Assembly (NCBI RefSeq): GCF_900240385.1
Contig: NZ_OEQH01000001.1
Location: forward strand, 62,001 to 126,000
Source of the DNA: Clostridium minihomine
GTDB lineage: Bacteria > Bacillota > Clostridia > Oscillospirales > Acutalibacteraceae
Length of the DNA stretch: 64,000 bases
Direction: 5' to 3'
Shown here: piece after piece, positions 8,287 through 16,150 of the stretch
Position numbering within the stretch: position 1 is the first letter of the stretch
How the letters are laid out: each line of letters starts with the position of its first letter
The notes under the pieces: generated by a model
Told to the model about the DNA's origin: nothing
The model's input: only the letters and a program-made list of their open reading frames with translations
The model's database searches: none
Position numbers and translations under genes: made by a program

Positions 8287-10005
8287 TTATTTTTCAATTT
8301 TGAATAGTTTATTTTTTTGAGAAAGCTCAACAGCGATGTGAGCCTTATCAAGTACAGTGGTTGGTAATTTATCTTTTAAAATTGAAATTACTAGCTGTAT
8401 GTTTTGGGATTGGACAAACTCAGCAACCTTTACCAACTGATTATCATGCATAAGTTCCTTCTTATCGTTCAATAAAAAATGTAAACAGGGAAGTTGTTCC
8501 TCATCAGCAAATAGGAGGTAAGCTAAGTCAAAACATAAAATTTCCCCTTGCTTTTTACCAGAACTCATATTTGCATTAAAGGCATTGAATTTATAAAATT
8601 GTTGCCCTTTTTTGTTTGTCATTTTTTTAAAGGTAAGAGCATATTTTTCTCCATACAATTCTTGTGAAATACTAGAGAATAGTTTATTGAATTTTTTTAC
8701 CTGTTCTTTTAAAAGTATTTCAAAATCACCTGAAAAAAGATAACTGTCAATGCTTTCAATCTGATTGTTAAGCTCATTGATATTTTCTTCTACCTCATTC
8801 AGTTGAGATATAATACTTTCATATTCACCTTTAACTCTGTATTTCTCATTTAGTTCAAATATAATTTTCTCTAGCTCTTCAAAAGAATCACCTTTTGCAA
8901 CTTTCTCAGTTAACTCCTTTTCCTCCTTCAAAAACGTTGCTAATTCTTCACGAGAAATTTTAAGTTTTTGTGAAAGATCTGGTAAATCCTGAGAAATGTA
9001 TTTTACTTTTTCAACTACCATATTGTTATGATAAGCGACCAAATCTTCAAAGGTTTTTTGAATACCAGAAATGTTTGTAGTCACTTCATTATAGAGCAAT
9101 TTTAACTGTTGTAAATCAATGCGAGAGATACTTTGTTCTAATTCAACTACTGATTCTTGTATTAAATTTTTACGGATCTCCAATTTACTGATTTGTGAGC
9201 TTATTTTGTTGATCTTATATTTAGTAGAGTTCAGAAGCTCTAAATCCTGTTCTAATGTTTCATTAAGATTGAATGATGATTTTTTTACATTAAGGGCATC
9301 AATTTCATCATCTACCAGTGCCAATGCTATTTCATATGTGGTTTTTGTTTGTTTCTTTTCTAAACGCTCTCTAAAAGTTTCTTCTTGATTTATTTGAGCA
9401 ACAAGAGCCTGTTTTTTAGCTCCTTCATTAAAAGTACAGCCCAGAAGATATAGATATAATGTTTCATATTCTATGTCTGTTGTGAATTTATCAAGTGTTT
9501 TTAGCGTGTTATTGATGCTTTCATCTTTATATCTAATATTATGAGATATGATTTGCCTAAAAGTTGGCTTTTCCGCCTCTTTTTCAGGCATTATGCACTG
9601 TTCCAGCTCATTTTCAAACTCTTTATCTAGGACGGTTTTCCCATTTATTTTTCTAATTGCTTTCTTATGGGTTAAGAAGTTTCTTTGAATTTCCAACTGT
9701 TTTGCTTCTGGATCATCAAGGTTTTCAGTTAAAATAAGCGTAATTTTAATTTCTTCATCAACCAGAAAGTCCTTAACTACATCGTATACCTCTTTTTTGT
9801 TTTCAGTGTCTGTATAAATAATATTTGCCTTAGCACCCAAACAAAAATCAATAAGTTTCAATACAGTTGTTTTTCCAACATTATTTCCTGTTGATTTTGA
9901 ATCATCAATGGGGGTGTCATCAATAATTAGGTTAAGTCCAGAACTGAATTCAATATTACGAACAACTTCTGTAGGACTTGATATTATAAGTCTTTTTATG
10001 AACAT
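8287..10005 (-). CDS. DUF2326 domain ATPase, Rad50/SMC-like (ABC three-component system)
   Basis: This 572-residue ATPase has a Walker A motif GNNVGKTT at about 40-47, a long coiled coil from about 200 to 440, and a C-terminal lobe with SSGKKQGEILCFDLAYLLF. That lobe carries the signature-like and Walker B-like parts of the ABC/SMC fold and corresponds to DUF2326. Family knowledge places such proteins as the ATPase of ABC three-component (ABC-3C) conflict systems, where a small middle component and a variable effector are encoded alongside. Here it follows the middle component with a 10-base overlap and the SMEK protein just upstream. Predicted role: sensing foreign nucleic acid and switching the effector. 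AT-rich base use differs from the conjugation genes. Confidence 0.85.
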   Translation of the reverse strand: MFIKRLIISSPTEVVRNIEFSSGLNLIIDDTPIDDSKSTGNNVGKTTVLKLIDFCLGAKANIIYTDTENKKEVYDVVKDFLVDEEIKITLILTENLDDPEAKQLEIQRNFLTHKKAIRKINGKTVLDKEFENELEQCIMPEKEAEKPTFRQIISHNIRYKDESINNTLKTLDKFTTDIEYETLYLYLLGCTFNEGAKKQALVAQINQEETFRERLEKKQTKTTYEIALALVDDEIDALNVKKSSFNLNETLEQDLELLNSTKYKINKISSQISKLEIRKNLIQESVVELEQSISRIDLQQLKLLYNEVTTNISGIQKTFEDLVAYHNNMVVEKVKYISQDLPDLSQKLKISREELATFLKEEKELTEKVAKGDSFEELEKIIFELNEKYRVKGEYESIISQLNEVEENINELNNQIESIDSYLFSGDFEILLKEQVKKFNKLFSSISQELYGEKYALTFKKMTNKKGQQFYKFNAFNANMSSGKKQGEILCFDLAYLLFADEEQLPCLHFLLNDKKELMHDNQLVKVAEFVQSQNIQLVISILKDKLPTTVLDKAHIAVELSQKNKLFKIEK

Positions 10006-10223
10006 AATTCAACGTTCCCCCTTTCGTTAATTTGTGCCACCTCAATCAAATACAACCAATCAAGGCATAATATGAAAGTTGGAAATGACATATTATTAGC
10101 ACCTTTTATTATTTGATATAGATTTATAATGGGTTGATTGTCTTTTTTTTTCAGCTCGTTAAGGACTAATGCACCATTATAATATATACTTAATTCTGGA
10201 TGAATATTATCTGGTAACAACAT
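9996..10223 (-). CDS. ABC three-component system middle component (small protein)
   Basis: This predicted 75-residue protein begins MLLPDNIHPELSIYYNGALV. I chose the ATG at 10223 because GGAGGG lies 8 bases upstream (10232-10237); an in-frame ATG two codons earlier is only 2 bases from that site. The gene overlaps the end of the SMEK gene by 17 bases and the start of the ATPase gene by 10 bases. Size, helical character and position match the middle components of ABC-3C systems, which are thought to link ATPase and effector. The assignment depends mainly on context. Confidence 0.75.
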   Translation of the reverse strand: MLLPDNIHPELSIYYNGALVLNELKKKDNQPIINLYQIIKGANNMSFPTFILCLDWLYLIEVAQINERGNVELCS

Positions 10224-11184
10224 AGTCATAACCCTCCGGATTCTTAAATATCTTACAACGAATAAAAGCATCAACCACTAGAATTGATACACACATCTCC
10301 AATTCCTCATATGGAATTTCTATGTAGTTTTTACTGTTTTTTATCACTTCGACTACATTGTCAATTATGGAAAAGAAAATTTCATATGGTTCTTGCGTAT
10401 TTACTATCAGCTTATTATACTGTTTTCTCATCACAGACAGCACAGAAAGGCTTTTATTTGCTCCCTGTTTATCAAATTCTTTGTACTTTTCATCTAACTT
10501 GCTGTAATAAACTTTATAATCATCTATAGTAGGTTGTACAGACAATAAATTATTGAATTCAATTTTTCTCATTATTTCAAAAGGATTGATTTCTGGGGAG
10601 TCAGCTACCATAGATAAATTTTCTTTTGATAATATATTGATAATGGAAGCCAGATTTGTATCTACCTTAACCATATCTATGTTCTTGCCAAGTTCATCTC
10701 TGATAAATTCATATAACTCTCGTTGATTTTTTATTTGTAAATTGAGTACCAAATTTAGCAAAGATTTAATATCATATATATCATCATCTGATGAAAATAT
10801 TGCACTATGAGGGTTCTTAAAAGTATTAGATCTCAATTTATCTGCATCGCCAGCAATTGCAATAAACTTAAAATGATAACCAGGATAGTCTTTAAAAATT
10901 TTCTTTGCCAAAGAATTTTCAATTTTCTGTTTGGTACAAGTTGATGAGACTTGAGCTATAATTTTGTTTTCCTCATCAATTAAATCTATGCCTTCTGTAT
11001 TTTGTTTTATAACATTGATATTTTTTAAGTTACATTTCAGCAGTTGGCTTATAAGCTCCGCAAAAAAAGTTTCTGAATATATATTTAAGTCTAATAAATT
11101 AATTTTTCCACGAATTTTTATACGGTAAGACAATGTATTTAATTCTTGTTCTATGTAGTTAAAATAATTGCTACGGTTCATCAT
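10207..11184 (-). CDS. SMEK domain-containing protein, likely ABC-3C effector or sensor
   Basis: This 325-residue protein has an N-terminal SMEK-type domain (about residues 1-150). Recognisable parts are an N-terminal helix with NYIEQELNTLSYRIK, a GKINLLDLNIYSETFFAELI segment, and GIDLIDEENKIIAQVSS followed by FIAIAG. The last block has the look of a restriction-endonuclease-like core (a D, then E-x-K-like spacing), but I cannot confirm catalytic residues. The rest is helical without a known motif. Its start overlaps the stop of the Xre gene (ATGA), and its 3' end overlaps the middle component. The four genes form one transcription unit. Confidence 0.78.
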   Translation of the reverse strand: MMNRSNYFNYIEQELNTLSYRIKIRGKINLLDLNIYSETFFAELISQLLKCNLKNINVIKQNTEGIDLIDEENKIIAQVSSTCTKQKIENSLAKKIFKDYPGYHFKFIAIAGDADKLRSNTFKNPHSAIFSSDDDIYDIKSLLNLVLNLQIKNQRELYEFIRDELGKNIDMVKVDTNLASIINILSKENLSMVADSPEINPFEIMRKIEFNNLLSVQPTIDDYKVYYSKLDEKYKEFDKQGANKSLSVLSVMRKQYNKLIVNTQEPYEIFFSIIDNVVEVIKNSKNYIEIPYEELEMCVSILVVDAFIRCKIFKNPEGYDYVVTR

Positions 11185-11414
11185 TGTTCCTCCCGTTCAG
11201 AAATTCTTTTATCAATAAAAAGCAAATAAGTGTCAATATTTAACGCATCAGCAATTTTCTGTACGTTATCTAAATCAATACTTCGTTTTTCACGTTCTAT
11301 AGCACTGATATAAGTTCTATGCAATCCTGCTTTTTCAGCAAAAGCCTCTTGCGAGAGACCTCTTTCAGTTCTATACTTTTTTACGTTATTCGCAAAAACT
11401 TTTACTATATCCAT
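11181..11414 (-). CDS. Xre family helix-turn-helix regulator of the ABC-3C operon
   Basis: This 77-residue protein consists almost wholly of an Xre/Cro helix-turn-helix. The pattern is YRTERGLSQEAFAEKAGLHR, then YISAIEREKRSIDLDNVQKIADAL. It is the first gene of the operon. Its promoter at 11438-11466 overlaps a pair of 13-base direct repeats, so autoregulation is likely. A GAGGTG ribosome site lies 10 bases before the ATG. Confidence 0.88.
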   Translation of the reverse strand: MDIVKVFANNVKKYRTERGLSQEAFAEKAGLHRTYISAIEREKRSIDLDNVQKIADALNIDTYLLFIDKRISEREEQ

Positions 11415-11437
11415 GATTGCACGTCACCTCAAGAATA

Positions 11438-11466
11438 ATTTTATTTCATCGAATACAATAAGTCAA
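11438..11466 (-). promoter_or_regulatory. Sigma-A type promoter of the Xre-SMEK-MC-DUF2326 operon
   Basis: Reading the minus strand, TTGACT (11461-11466) and TAAAAT (11438-11443) are separated by exactly 17 bases, close to consensus. The expected start of transcription falls about 15 bases before the Xre start codon. The -35 box lies inside one copy of a direct repeat. Confidence 0.8.
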
Positions 11467-11480
11467 CATACAATAAGTCA
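11453..11480. repeat. Pair of 13-bp direct repeats, candidate Xre operator
   Basis: The sequence ATACAATAAGTCA occurs at 11453-11465 and again, identically, at 11468-11480, giving a 15-base period (about 1.5 helical turns). The first copy overlaps the -35 box of the operon promoter. This is the arrangement expected of an operator for the divergently short Xre repressor, but binding is inferred. Confidence 0.6.
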
Positions 11481-11527
11481 CGTTATTGCAATGATGGAGG
11501 GAGGAGCCATTCATCTGCTAGGCCGTG

Positions 11528-11655
11528 GATGTCCCAAACTAATCAATAATTTGCCGTATGGGTCAATATCTATCAACAAGATTTTAACACTTTAGTTGGC
11601 GGTAGCGATTGCCTTTGCGTTCAAATGTTTTTCCACTTTTCGATTTTGGGTATAA
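11528..11655 (-). pseudogene. Decayed copy of the parA 5' end and leader
   Basis: This stretch aligns with 8053-8240, the start of the intact parA and its leader. Shared blocks include the codons for the GSLSISLGC-like segment, the region around the start codon, and the leader ending TTTTTTATACCCAAAA on the minus strand. It has lost internal bases and the P-loop codons. It suggests that parA originally stood directly after the methylase remnant at 11697-12128, and that the ABC-type operon arrived with a duplication of the parA start. Confidence 0.7.
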
Positions 11656-11685
11656 AAAATTGCCCCTTATAATAAGAAGCAATTT
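11653..11685 (-). terminator. Intrinsic terminator downstream of the methylase remnant
   Basis: On the minus strand AAATTGC (11679-11685) pairs with GCAATTT (11657-11663) around a 15-base loop, followed by T residues. It ends transcription of the remnant at 11697-12128 before the decayed parA leader. Confidence 0.6.
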
Positions 11686-11696
11686 CATATCCATAT

Positions 11697-12128
11697 TTAG
11701 TTTTGTATTACTTCAAAATAAGTTAGTGCATCTTTAATAGCATTTACTTGAATAGGAGTGGGGTGTTTCCTTGGTTGCTTTAGTGTTTCAACGGCATTGG
11801 GAGCATCGTACATTTGCAAACCTAATCCACGTTTTACTTCGGCAATATATGCCGTGTGGACTTTGAAGCTATATTTTTCAAGAATATATTCTTGAAGCAT
11901 TTTGTATGTGGTTCGTGGTTTTGGCTTGTATACCTCTGCCTTTTGAGCTATATTATTAAGAGTGAGGCTGTTTTGAAAAGTGACTATACCATCAAGTGGT
12001 ATCAATCCATCACCGTGTCCAAAGCCTACGGTAATACTAATATAACTGTCTGGAGCTTTGTGGGTTTTTGGTAATACCGTTGAATGTTGCTCACTACTAT
12101 ATCGAGATACGGATTTATGAGTTAACAA
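11697..12128 (-). pseudogene. C-terminal remnant of an ICE RumA-like methylase
   Basis: The open frame codes for 143 residues whose second half (TTYKMLQEYILEKYSFKVHT, then IAEVKRGLGLQMYDAPNAVE and PRKHPTPIQVNAIKDAL) matches the C-terminal extension typical of ICE-borne proteins annotated as RumA-type 23S rRNA uracil methyltransferases in Clostridia. The methyltransferase domain itself is absent, and there is no convincing ribosome site before the first ATG. I read it as a truncated leftover. It could still be expressed as a short DNA-binding-type domain. Confidence 0.6.
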
Positions 12129-12160
12129 TATAAAGTATTATGTTAATCGGAGTAAGTAGG

Positions 12161-13309
12161 ATGAATAAACGGGATGACTTTTTGAAGAAAACGAAAGAAG
12201 AGTTAGCTAAAAGGTGTTCCTACCGTTGCAGTAATCCGAATTGTCAAAAGATTACTATTGGAGCGCATAGTAGGCCAGATAAATCACTTTGTATTGGCAG
12301 AGCTTGTCATATTTCAGCTGCAGCTGAGGGGGGAGCGCGATACAATAAACTAATGACTTCACAGCAAAGAAGGGCAATAGAAAATGGTATTTGGTTATGT
12401 GCAGATTGTTCCGACATTATAGATAAAGACGAAAAGAAATATACAGTAGAAGTGCTTAAACAATGGAAGGAACAAGCAGAAAAAGAATTAATGTATAGCG
12501 ATTCTTGTTTAATTAAGGATTCTCAACATTTACTTAAAATTATTGGAATAGCTATTGGGGCTGGTGGAACAGGAAAATCTTTTGTAACCAGTGCTATCAG
12601 TGTCGCGCTTTCTAAACAATTTAATAAAAAAGTATTGTGTGTTAGTGTAACTAAATATGATCATGCACTGTTGAACTTAGGGTTTGAAAGAGAGCTTGAA
12701 AGGCTACCATTTTCTAATTCATCAATAACACATAATGATGTGAAAATTCAAACATATCATTCTCCAATATATGATAACGTTGATGTGATTTTTTATGATA
12801 CGTTGAAAGATATTCATTTACAGCAACTTTTGAAATTTGGAAAGACGGACTTAAACGGTATGCTTTTGGATTTATCCAAAAGATGCGGTTATGAATATAT
12901 TGTTTGTGATTGTGGCGATGGGCTGACTAATTCTATTCAAACAGAGATTTTATTAGCAAGTTCAGAAGTGATAATTCCATTAGGACAACATAGTAATTCC
13001 AATGGAGGAATGTCCTCTGTATGTTATTGGTTAAGAAATAGTAGTAGTTGTAAAAATATCTGGGTATTCTATTCGATGGGTTATTTAACAAGCAATCCTA
13101 AAGTAAATGCTCAATTTAGAAAAGAGTTTTTGCAAACTCAAGAAATCATTTGTAAAGCTGGGTTGAATCTTAAAGAAGTTAAAACAGTGATTCCTGAGAA
13201 TAGATATATTTCTGATTGTATGTGGCGTAAAAAAGATATTTGGAAATTTGAAAAAGTTAAAAATGTTGTTCAGGCATATAAAGAATTAGTTAATGAATTA
13301 TTTGGATAA
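12161..13309 (+). CDS. HNH-like zinc domain fused to a ParA/MinD-like ATPase
   Basis: This 382-residue protein has an N-terminal HNH-type treble clef (about 15-90). It shows cysteines at 19, 23 and 28, an invariant-type CH at 49-50 in CHISAAAEGGARYN, N75, and CADC at 80-83. The last His of the usual CxxCH is Ser84, so nuclease activity is uncertain. From about residue 125 a deviant P-loop GAGGTGKS (133-140) begins a ParA/MinD-like domain with a VSVTKYDHALLNLG strand and YEYIVCDCGDGL. The usual signature Lys of KGGxGKT is Ala134. I chose the ATG at 12161 because GGAG lies 8 bases upstream. It is a lone plus-strand gene between minus-strand remnants. I know of no characterised system with this architecture. 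Confidence 0.75.
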   Translation: MNKRDDFLKKTKEELAKRCSYRCSNPNCQKITIGAHSRPDKSLCIGRACHISAAAEGGARYNKLMTSQQRRAIENGIWLCADCSDIIDKDEKKYTVEVLKQWKEQAEKELMYSDSCLIKDSQHLLKIIGIAIGAGGTGKSFVTSAISVALSKQFNKKVLCVSVTKYDHALLNLGFERELERLPFSNSSITHNDVKIQTYHSPIYDNVDVIFYDTLKDIHLQQLLKFGKTDLNGMLLDLSKRCGYEYIVCDCGDGLTNSIQTEILLASSEVIIPLGQHSNSNGGMSSVCYWLRNSSSCKNIWVFYSMGYLTSNPKVNAQFRKEFLQTQEIICKAGLNLKEVKTVIPENRYISDCMWRKKDIWKFEKVKNVVQAYKELVNELFG

Positions 13310-13316
13310 TTAACCT

Positions 13317-13360
13317 CAAAAGAAAGATAGCCGTCCATTTGGGCGGCTATCTTTCTTTAT
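13317..13360. terminator. Bidirectional intrinsic terminator
   Basis: AGAAAGATAGCCG (13321-13333) pairs perfectly with CGGCTATCTTTCT (13344-13356) around a 10-base loop, flanked by A and T runs on both sides. It ends the HNH-ParA gene on the plus strand and also lies at the end of the minus-strand coiled-coil frame. Confidence 0.88.
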
Positions 13361-14115
13361 ATAATAAACTGTGAATGCGAATCATGTTCTAAAAGAATCT
13401 CAATAAATGCTTCCTGTAAAATCTCTACATCATCTAAGTAAATATCCCCATAGTAATTATTCTCATACCCAAAGTATTCCAAACAGGAATAGAAAGTTAG
13501 ATACAGCTCATTAATAGCTTTTTCGTGTACCTCAATACTTTCCTTAAACATTTGAATTTTTCGATGAACCCCACCAAGGGCACGTTCTTTTTTTCTAAGT
13601 TCAATTTGGGTTCTTTTCAAATTACCTTTATTTCGTTCTAAATTGCTTTCATAATGACTTTTTGTATTTTTAAGAACAGCAATTTCATTATTCAGAGCAA
13701 AAATCTCAGGTTCAAAATTTTTAATTCTTTGCCGATAGTCGGCTATTTTTTTGTTATGTCCATCTTCAATTCTCTTTTTGCTCGCTACAAACTTTGTAAT
13801 ATGCTTTGTAGCAAATCGTAATTCTCTAATAAATTGTACTTTGTTCTCTGGTGCTGGTGGAGTTCCGAAGTCTTCTATAATAAATTCTGGCTTCTTTGTG
13901 CAGAAAATTCGGCTATTTAAACAAGAATACCCTGCTTTGTATAGAAGTGCATTAGCGTAAGCCAGAGGGAAACCAAGCCGAAAGCATTTTTTCAAGACAG
14001 CGTCATTTACTTCTTTGCTGTGTTGAATGGTGTAGCCATTTAAAGTATAAAGTTGTTCTGCATACTTTAAATTTAAACTGCATTTATATTCTGTTTTATT
14101 ATTATAAAATTCAAG
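13357..14115 (-). pseudogene. Coiled-coil protein gene lacking a clear start (5'-truncated)
   Basis: An open frame of about 250 codons ends at 13357. The visible protein has an N-terminal hydrophobic/aromatic block (CFRLGFPLAYANALLYKAGY), then a long charged coiled coil, then an acidic C-terminal lobe. Only a TTG at 13995 can serve as a late start, and it has no ribosome site; the frame stays open upstream to a stop at 14116-14118 with no ATG. I therefore treat it as a 5'-truncated remnant of a larger gene. I recognise no family. Confidence 0.5.
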
Positions 14116-14261
14116 CTACAATTCAAACATCGGCTAATGAATTCGTCGCAAAGTTCTTCAAACCCTGCCAAAACCGATTTTGCATTCAAATACGTTAACG
14201 TATTGCATCTGAAAAACTGATAATGACCCGAAAAGAACAATAGAATAAATGAAGGTAATTG

Positions 14262-14387
14262 CGAAGTGCCTCACTCCAAATTTCTCACATTTTTGTCAAA
14301 TGCGAGAAACCGCTCATGAAAGCTGGCTGCACCACCATGTTCCCACAGTGAACATTGCTTTCGTGGCTTTTTCCGCTCGGCACTTCG
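14262..14387. repeat. Nested inverted repeats upstream of the replication-relaxation-like gene
   Basis: Three inverted repeats are nested in this non-coding stretch. CGAAGTGCC (14262-14270) pairs with GGCACTTCG (14379-14387). Inside lie TTCTCACATTT (14282-14292) with AAATGCGAGAA (14298-14308, one mismatch) and ATGTTC (14337-14342) with GAACAT (14350-14355). It precedes the start codon at 14413. It may be a structured 5' leader, a replication or transfer origin, or an operator cluster. The rest of 14116-14412 shows nothing else. Confidence 0.55.
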
Positions 14388-14412
14388 TGTTCCTACTAAG
14401 GAGGCAATCTAA

Positions 14413-15009
14413 ATGAGAAAAAAACATTATATCAAAGTAATCAATCAACGAGATGTACAAGCAATGCAGGCAATGCGGTGCTGTGGCTATATGAACCGAA
14501 CCCAATTAAAGAACTTTTTAACAGACTCGAGGATAAAAGCATTTTGTCACGAAGGAGTAATAGAACGTTGCCTTTACCAAAAAGGGAAAGAACAAGTGGA
14601 ATGTTACCGTTTCTCTCATGGTGGCTTTCGATGGTGTGAAAAGCACATAGATGAAATGAATAGCCGCAGTCTTTACCGTTCGGCAAGTCCTCTACATGAT
14701 ATTGCGATCACAAACAAGTATTTGAGCCTTTCTCCCGAGCAACGGGAAACATGGCGCACAGAGCAGGAACTGAGAAGCCAGTTCGAGCAAATGTTAGACA
14801 GGCTTCGGGAAGACGATTTTTCACGCTGGGTACAGCTGAAAGGAATGTGGGAGCAAAATCAAATAAGTGTGCCCGATGGAGCATATCAAGAAGGGGAACA
14901 TACCGTGCTATTCGAGTGCGTTACAAACAACTACGGTGAAGCCGAACTGCAAGCGAAAGAAGAATATTCACTTGCAGTTAATTTAGAAATTCAATATCAA
15001 AAAATATAG
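14413..15009 (+). CDS. Replication-relaxation-like winged-helix protein
   Basis: The 198-residue protein starts with a winged-helix segment (about 10-75: NQRDVQAMQAMRCCGYMNRT). A SPLHDIAIT block at about 92-100 follows, and the C-terminal part has the pattern of a PD-(D/E)xK fold (PD at 154-155, E168, K182). This layout resembles the replication-relaxation family of mobile elements, whose role is thought to be in plasmid or ICE DNA processing. AAGGAGG lies 9 bases before the ATG. It is 11 bases from the next gene and likely co-transcribed. The assignment is by pattern only. Confidence 0.55.
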   Translation: MRKKHYIKVINQRDVQAMQAMRCCGYMNRTQLKNFLTDSRIKAFCHEGVIERCLYQKGKEQVECYRFSHGGFRWCEKHIDEMNSRSLYRSASPLHDIAITNKYLSLSPEQRETWRTEQELRSQFEQMLDRLREDDFSRWVQLKGMWEQNQISVPDGAYQEGEHTVLFECVTNNYGEAELQAKEEYSLAVNLEIQYQKI

Positions 15010-15020
15010 GAGTTGATACT

Positions 15021-15935
15021 ATGGTTACAAAAAAAGAGGAACAATTTGCGTTTATACAAGGTAGTAAAAAGCTGTTTTGGGTGCTGGTTTTTGGCTTGGG
15101 TGGAGTATGTTTGAAAAAACAGTTTGAAGATTTAGCGTATCGAGGGGAATCCCAAAAGTTTTTAAAGGTAGGGTTGCTGCGCAAACAAAAGTTAGGCAGG
15201 AATGTAGTCTATTTGGCAACCAAGCCCGTTTTTGAGTATTGGGGCTTAAAACACGCTTCTGCCCGTTATTCAATTCGTAAGTTGCTGAAAAGTAGTTTGT
15301 TAGCAAAGCAATATGAAGATATCTATAGAAATGACCTAAACCAAATGGTACAAGGTATTTTAAAGAGCAATGCAATGTTTTACACCCCAACCGCTCATGT
15401 GGATTTTATGGAAGATGCAATGAAGCTTTTCCAAAAGCATCATCTTGATGCGACGGCTCTACAATGGGAAACGGATCGGCTTTTACAACGTGCAAAAGAT
15501 GTGGCAGATCGAAGGGTGGGGGTGTCAGGCAAAGCAAGAGTACATAAAACAATGCAAGAAGATTTGTTTACCCTTGCCGCTAAAAACATCTATGTTTCCG
15601 ATGCAAGATATGATTCTACAGAGGCTGTTTTTCGCATCTATGCCATTGTTTTAGACGTGGATAACTTAACAAATCAGGAGTTAGTCAATCGAATTTCCCT
15701 TGCCTGTGAATCCCTCGAGAATATGTTTTCTGCTGTGAAGGTGATAGTTGGTATCGAAGTTCACAGTCACAGAAAATTTCCAAAAGCAATGAGGGAAAAT
15801 ATCATGCAGCGTGTCAAAAAAACGAGTGCTTACCGCCCCAAGAGCGAATGGCATACCTCAACGACCATTTGGCTCATCGGTCATAATTCTTCACGAAAAC
15901 TATTCAGCGGAATTGCAATGGAAAATTTAATATAG
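15021..15935 (+). CDS. Unknown mobile-element protein downstream of the replication-relaxation-like gene
   Basis: The 304-residue protein is basic and soluble. Apart from one short hydrophobic stretch (LFWVLVFGLGGVCLKKQ, about 18-34), it is mixed alpha/beta in character. A segment with FLKVGLLRKQKLGRNVVYLA looks like a winged helix. A late block with VFRIYAIVLDVDNL and KVIVGIEVHSHRKFP resembles alternating strands. I do not recognise a family. It is probably translated with the upstream gene, 11 bases away, and has a GGAG-type site before ATG 15021. Confidence 0.55.
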   Translation: MVTKKEEQFAFIQGSKKLFWVLVFGLGGVCLKKQFEDLAYRGESQKFLKVGLLRKQKLGRNVVYLATKPVFEYWGLKHASARYSIRKLLKSSLLAKQYEDIYRNDLNQMVQGILKSNAMFYTPTAHVDFMEDAMKLFQKHHLDATALQWETDRLLQRAKDVADRRVGVSGKARVHKTMQEDLFTLAAKNIYVSDARYDSTEAVFRIYAIVLDVDNLTNQELVNRISLACESLENMFSAVKVIVGIEVHSHRKFPKAMRENIMQRVKKTSAYRPKSEWHTSTTIWLIGHNSSRKLFSGIAMENLI

Positions 15936-15950
15936 AGATAATAAAATGTT

Positions 15951-16123
15951 TGCTCGAACACTTTTTGCGATTTTTTGAAAAAAAGCGAGCATAGAATCAA
16001 ACAAGTATCACCCCAACCCCTCAAGGGGCTTAATTTAATGAGAGTAAGGAGTAGTGTGAGGTTGCTGGTTACAGCAGTCAACTACTTTGGGGTGATACAA
16101 AATAGCACCGTTAGGTGTTTGAT
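15951..16123. repeat. Cluster of perfect nested inverted repeats (candidate origin or structured RNA)
   Basis: A hairpin TGCTCG/CGAGCA (15951-15956, 15986-15991) is followed by a larger nested structure. ATCAAACA (15996-16003) pairs with TGTTTGAT (16116-16123), and inside it GTATCACCCCAA (16005-16016) pairs perfectly with TTGGGGTGATAC (16087-16098). Within the loop are CCCC-TCAA-GGGG (16017-16028) and a GTTGCTG/CAGCA hairpin near 16051-16070. This density is far above chance. An origin of transfer or replication, or a structured RNA, are all possible. Confidence 0.65.
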
Positions 16124-16150
16124 TAAAATAAATTAAAGGACGTGTATCTT

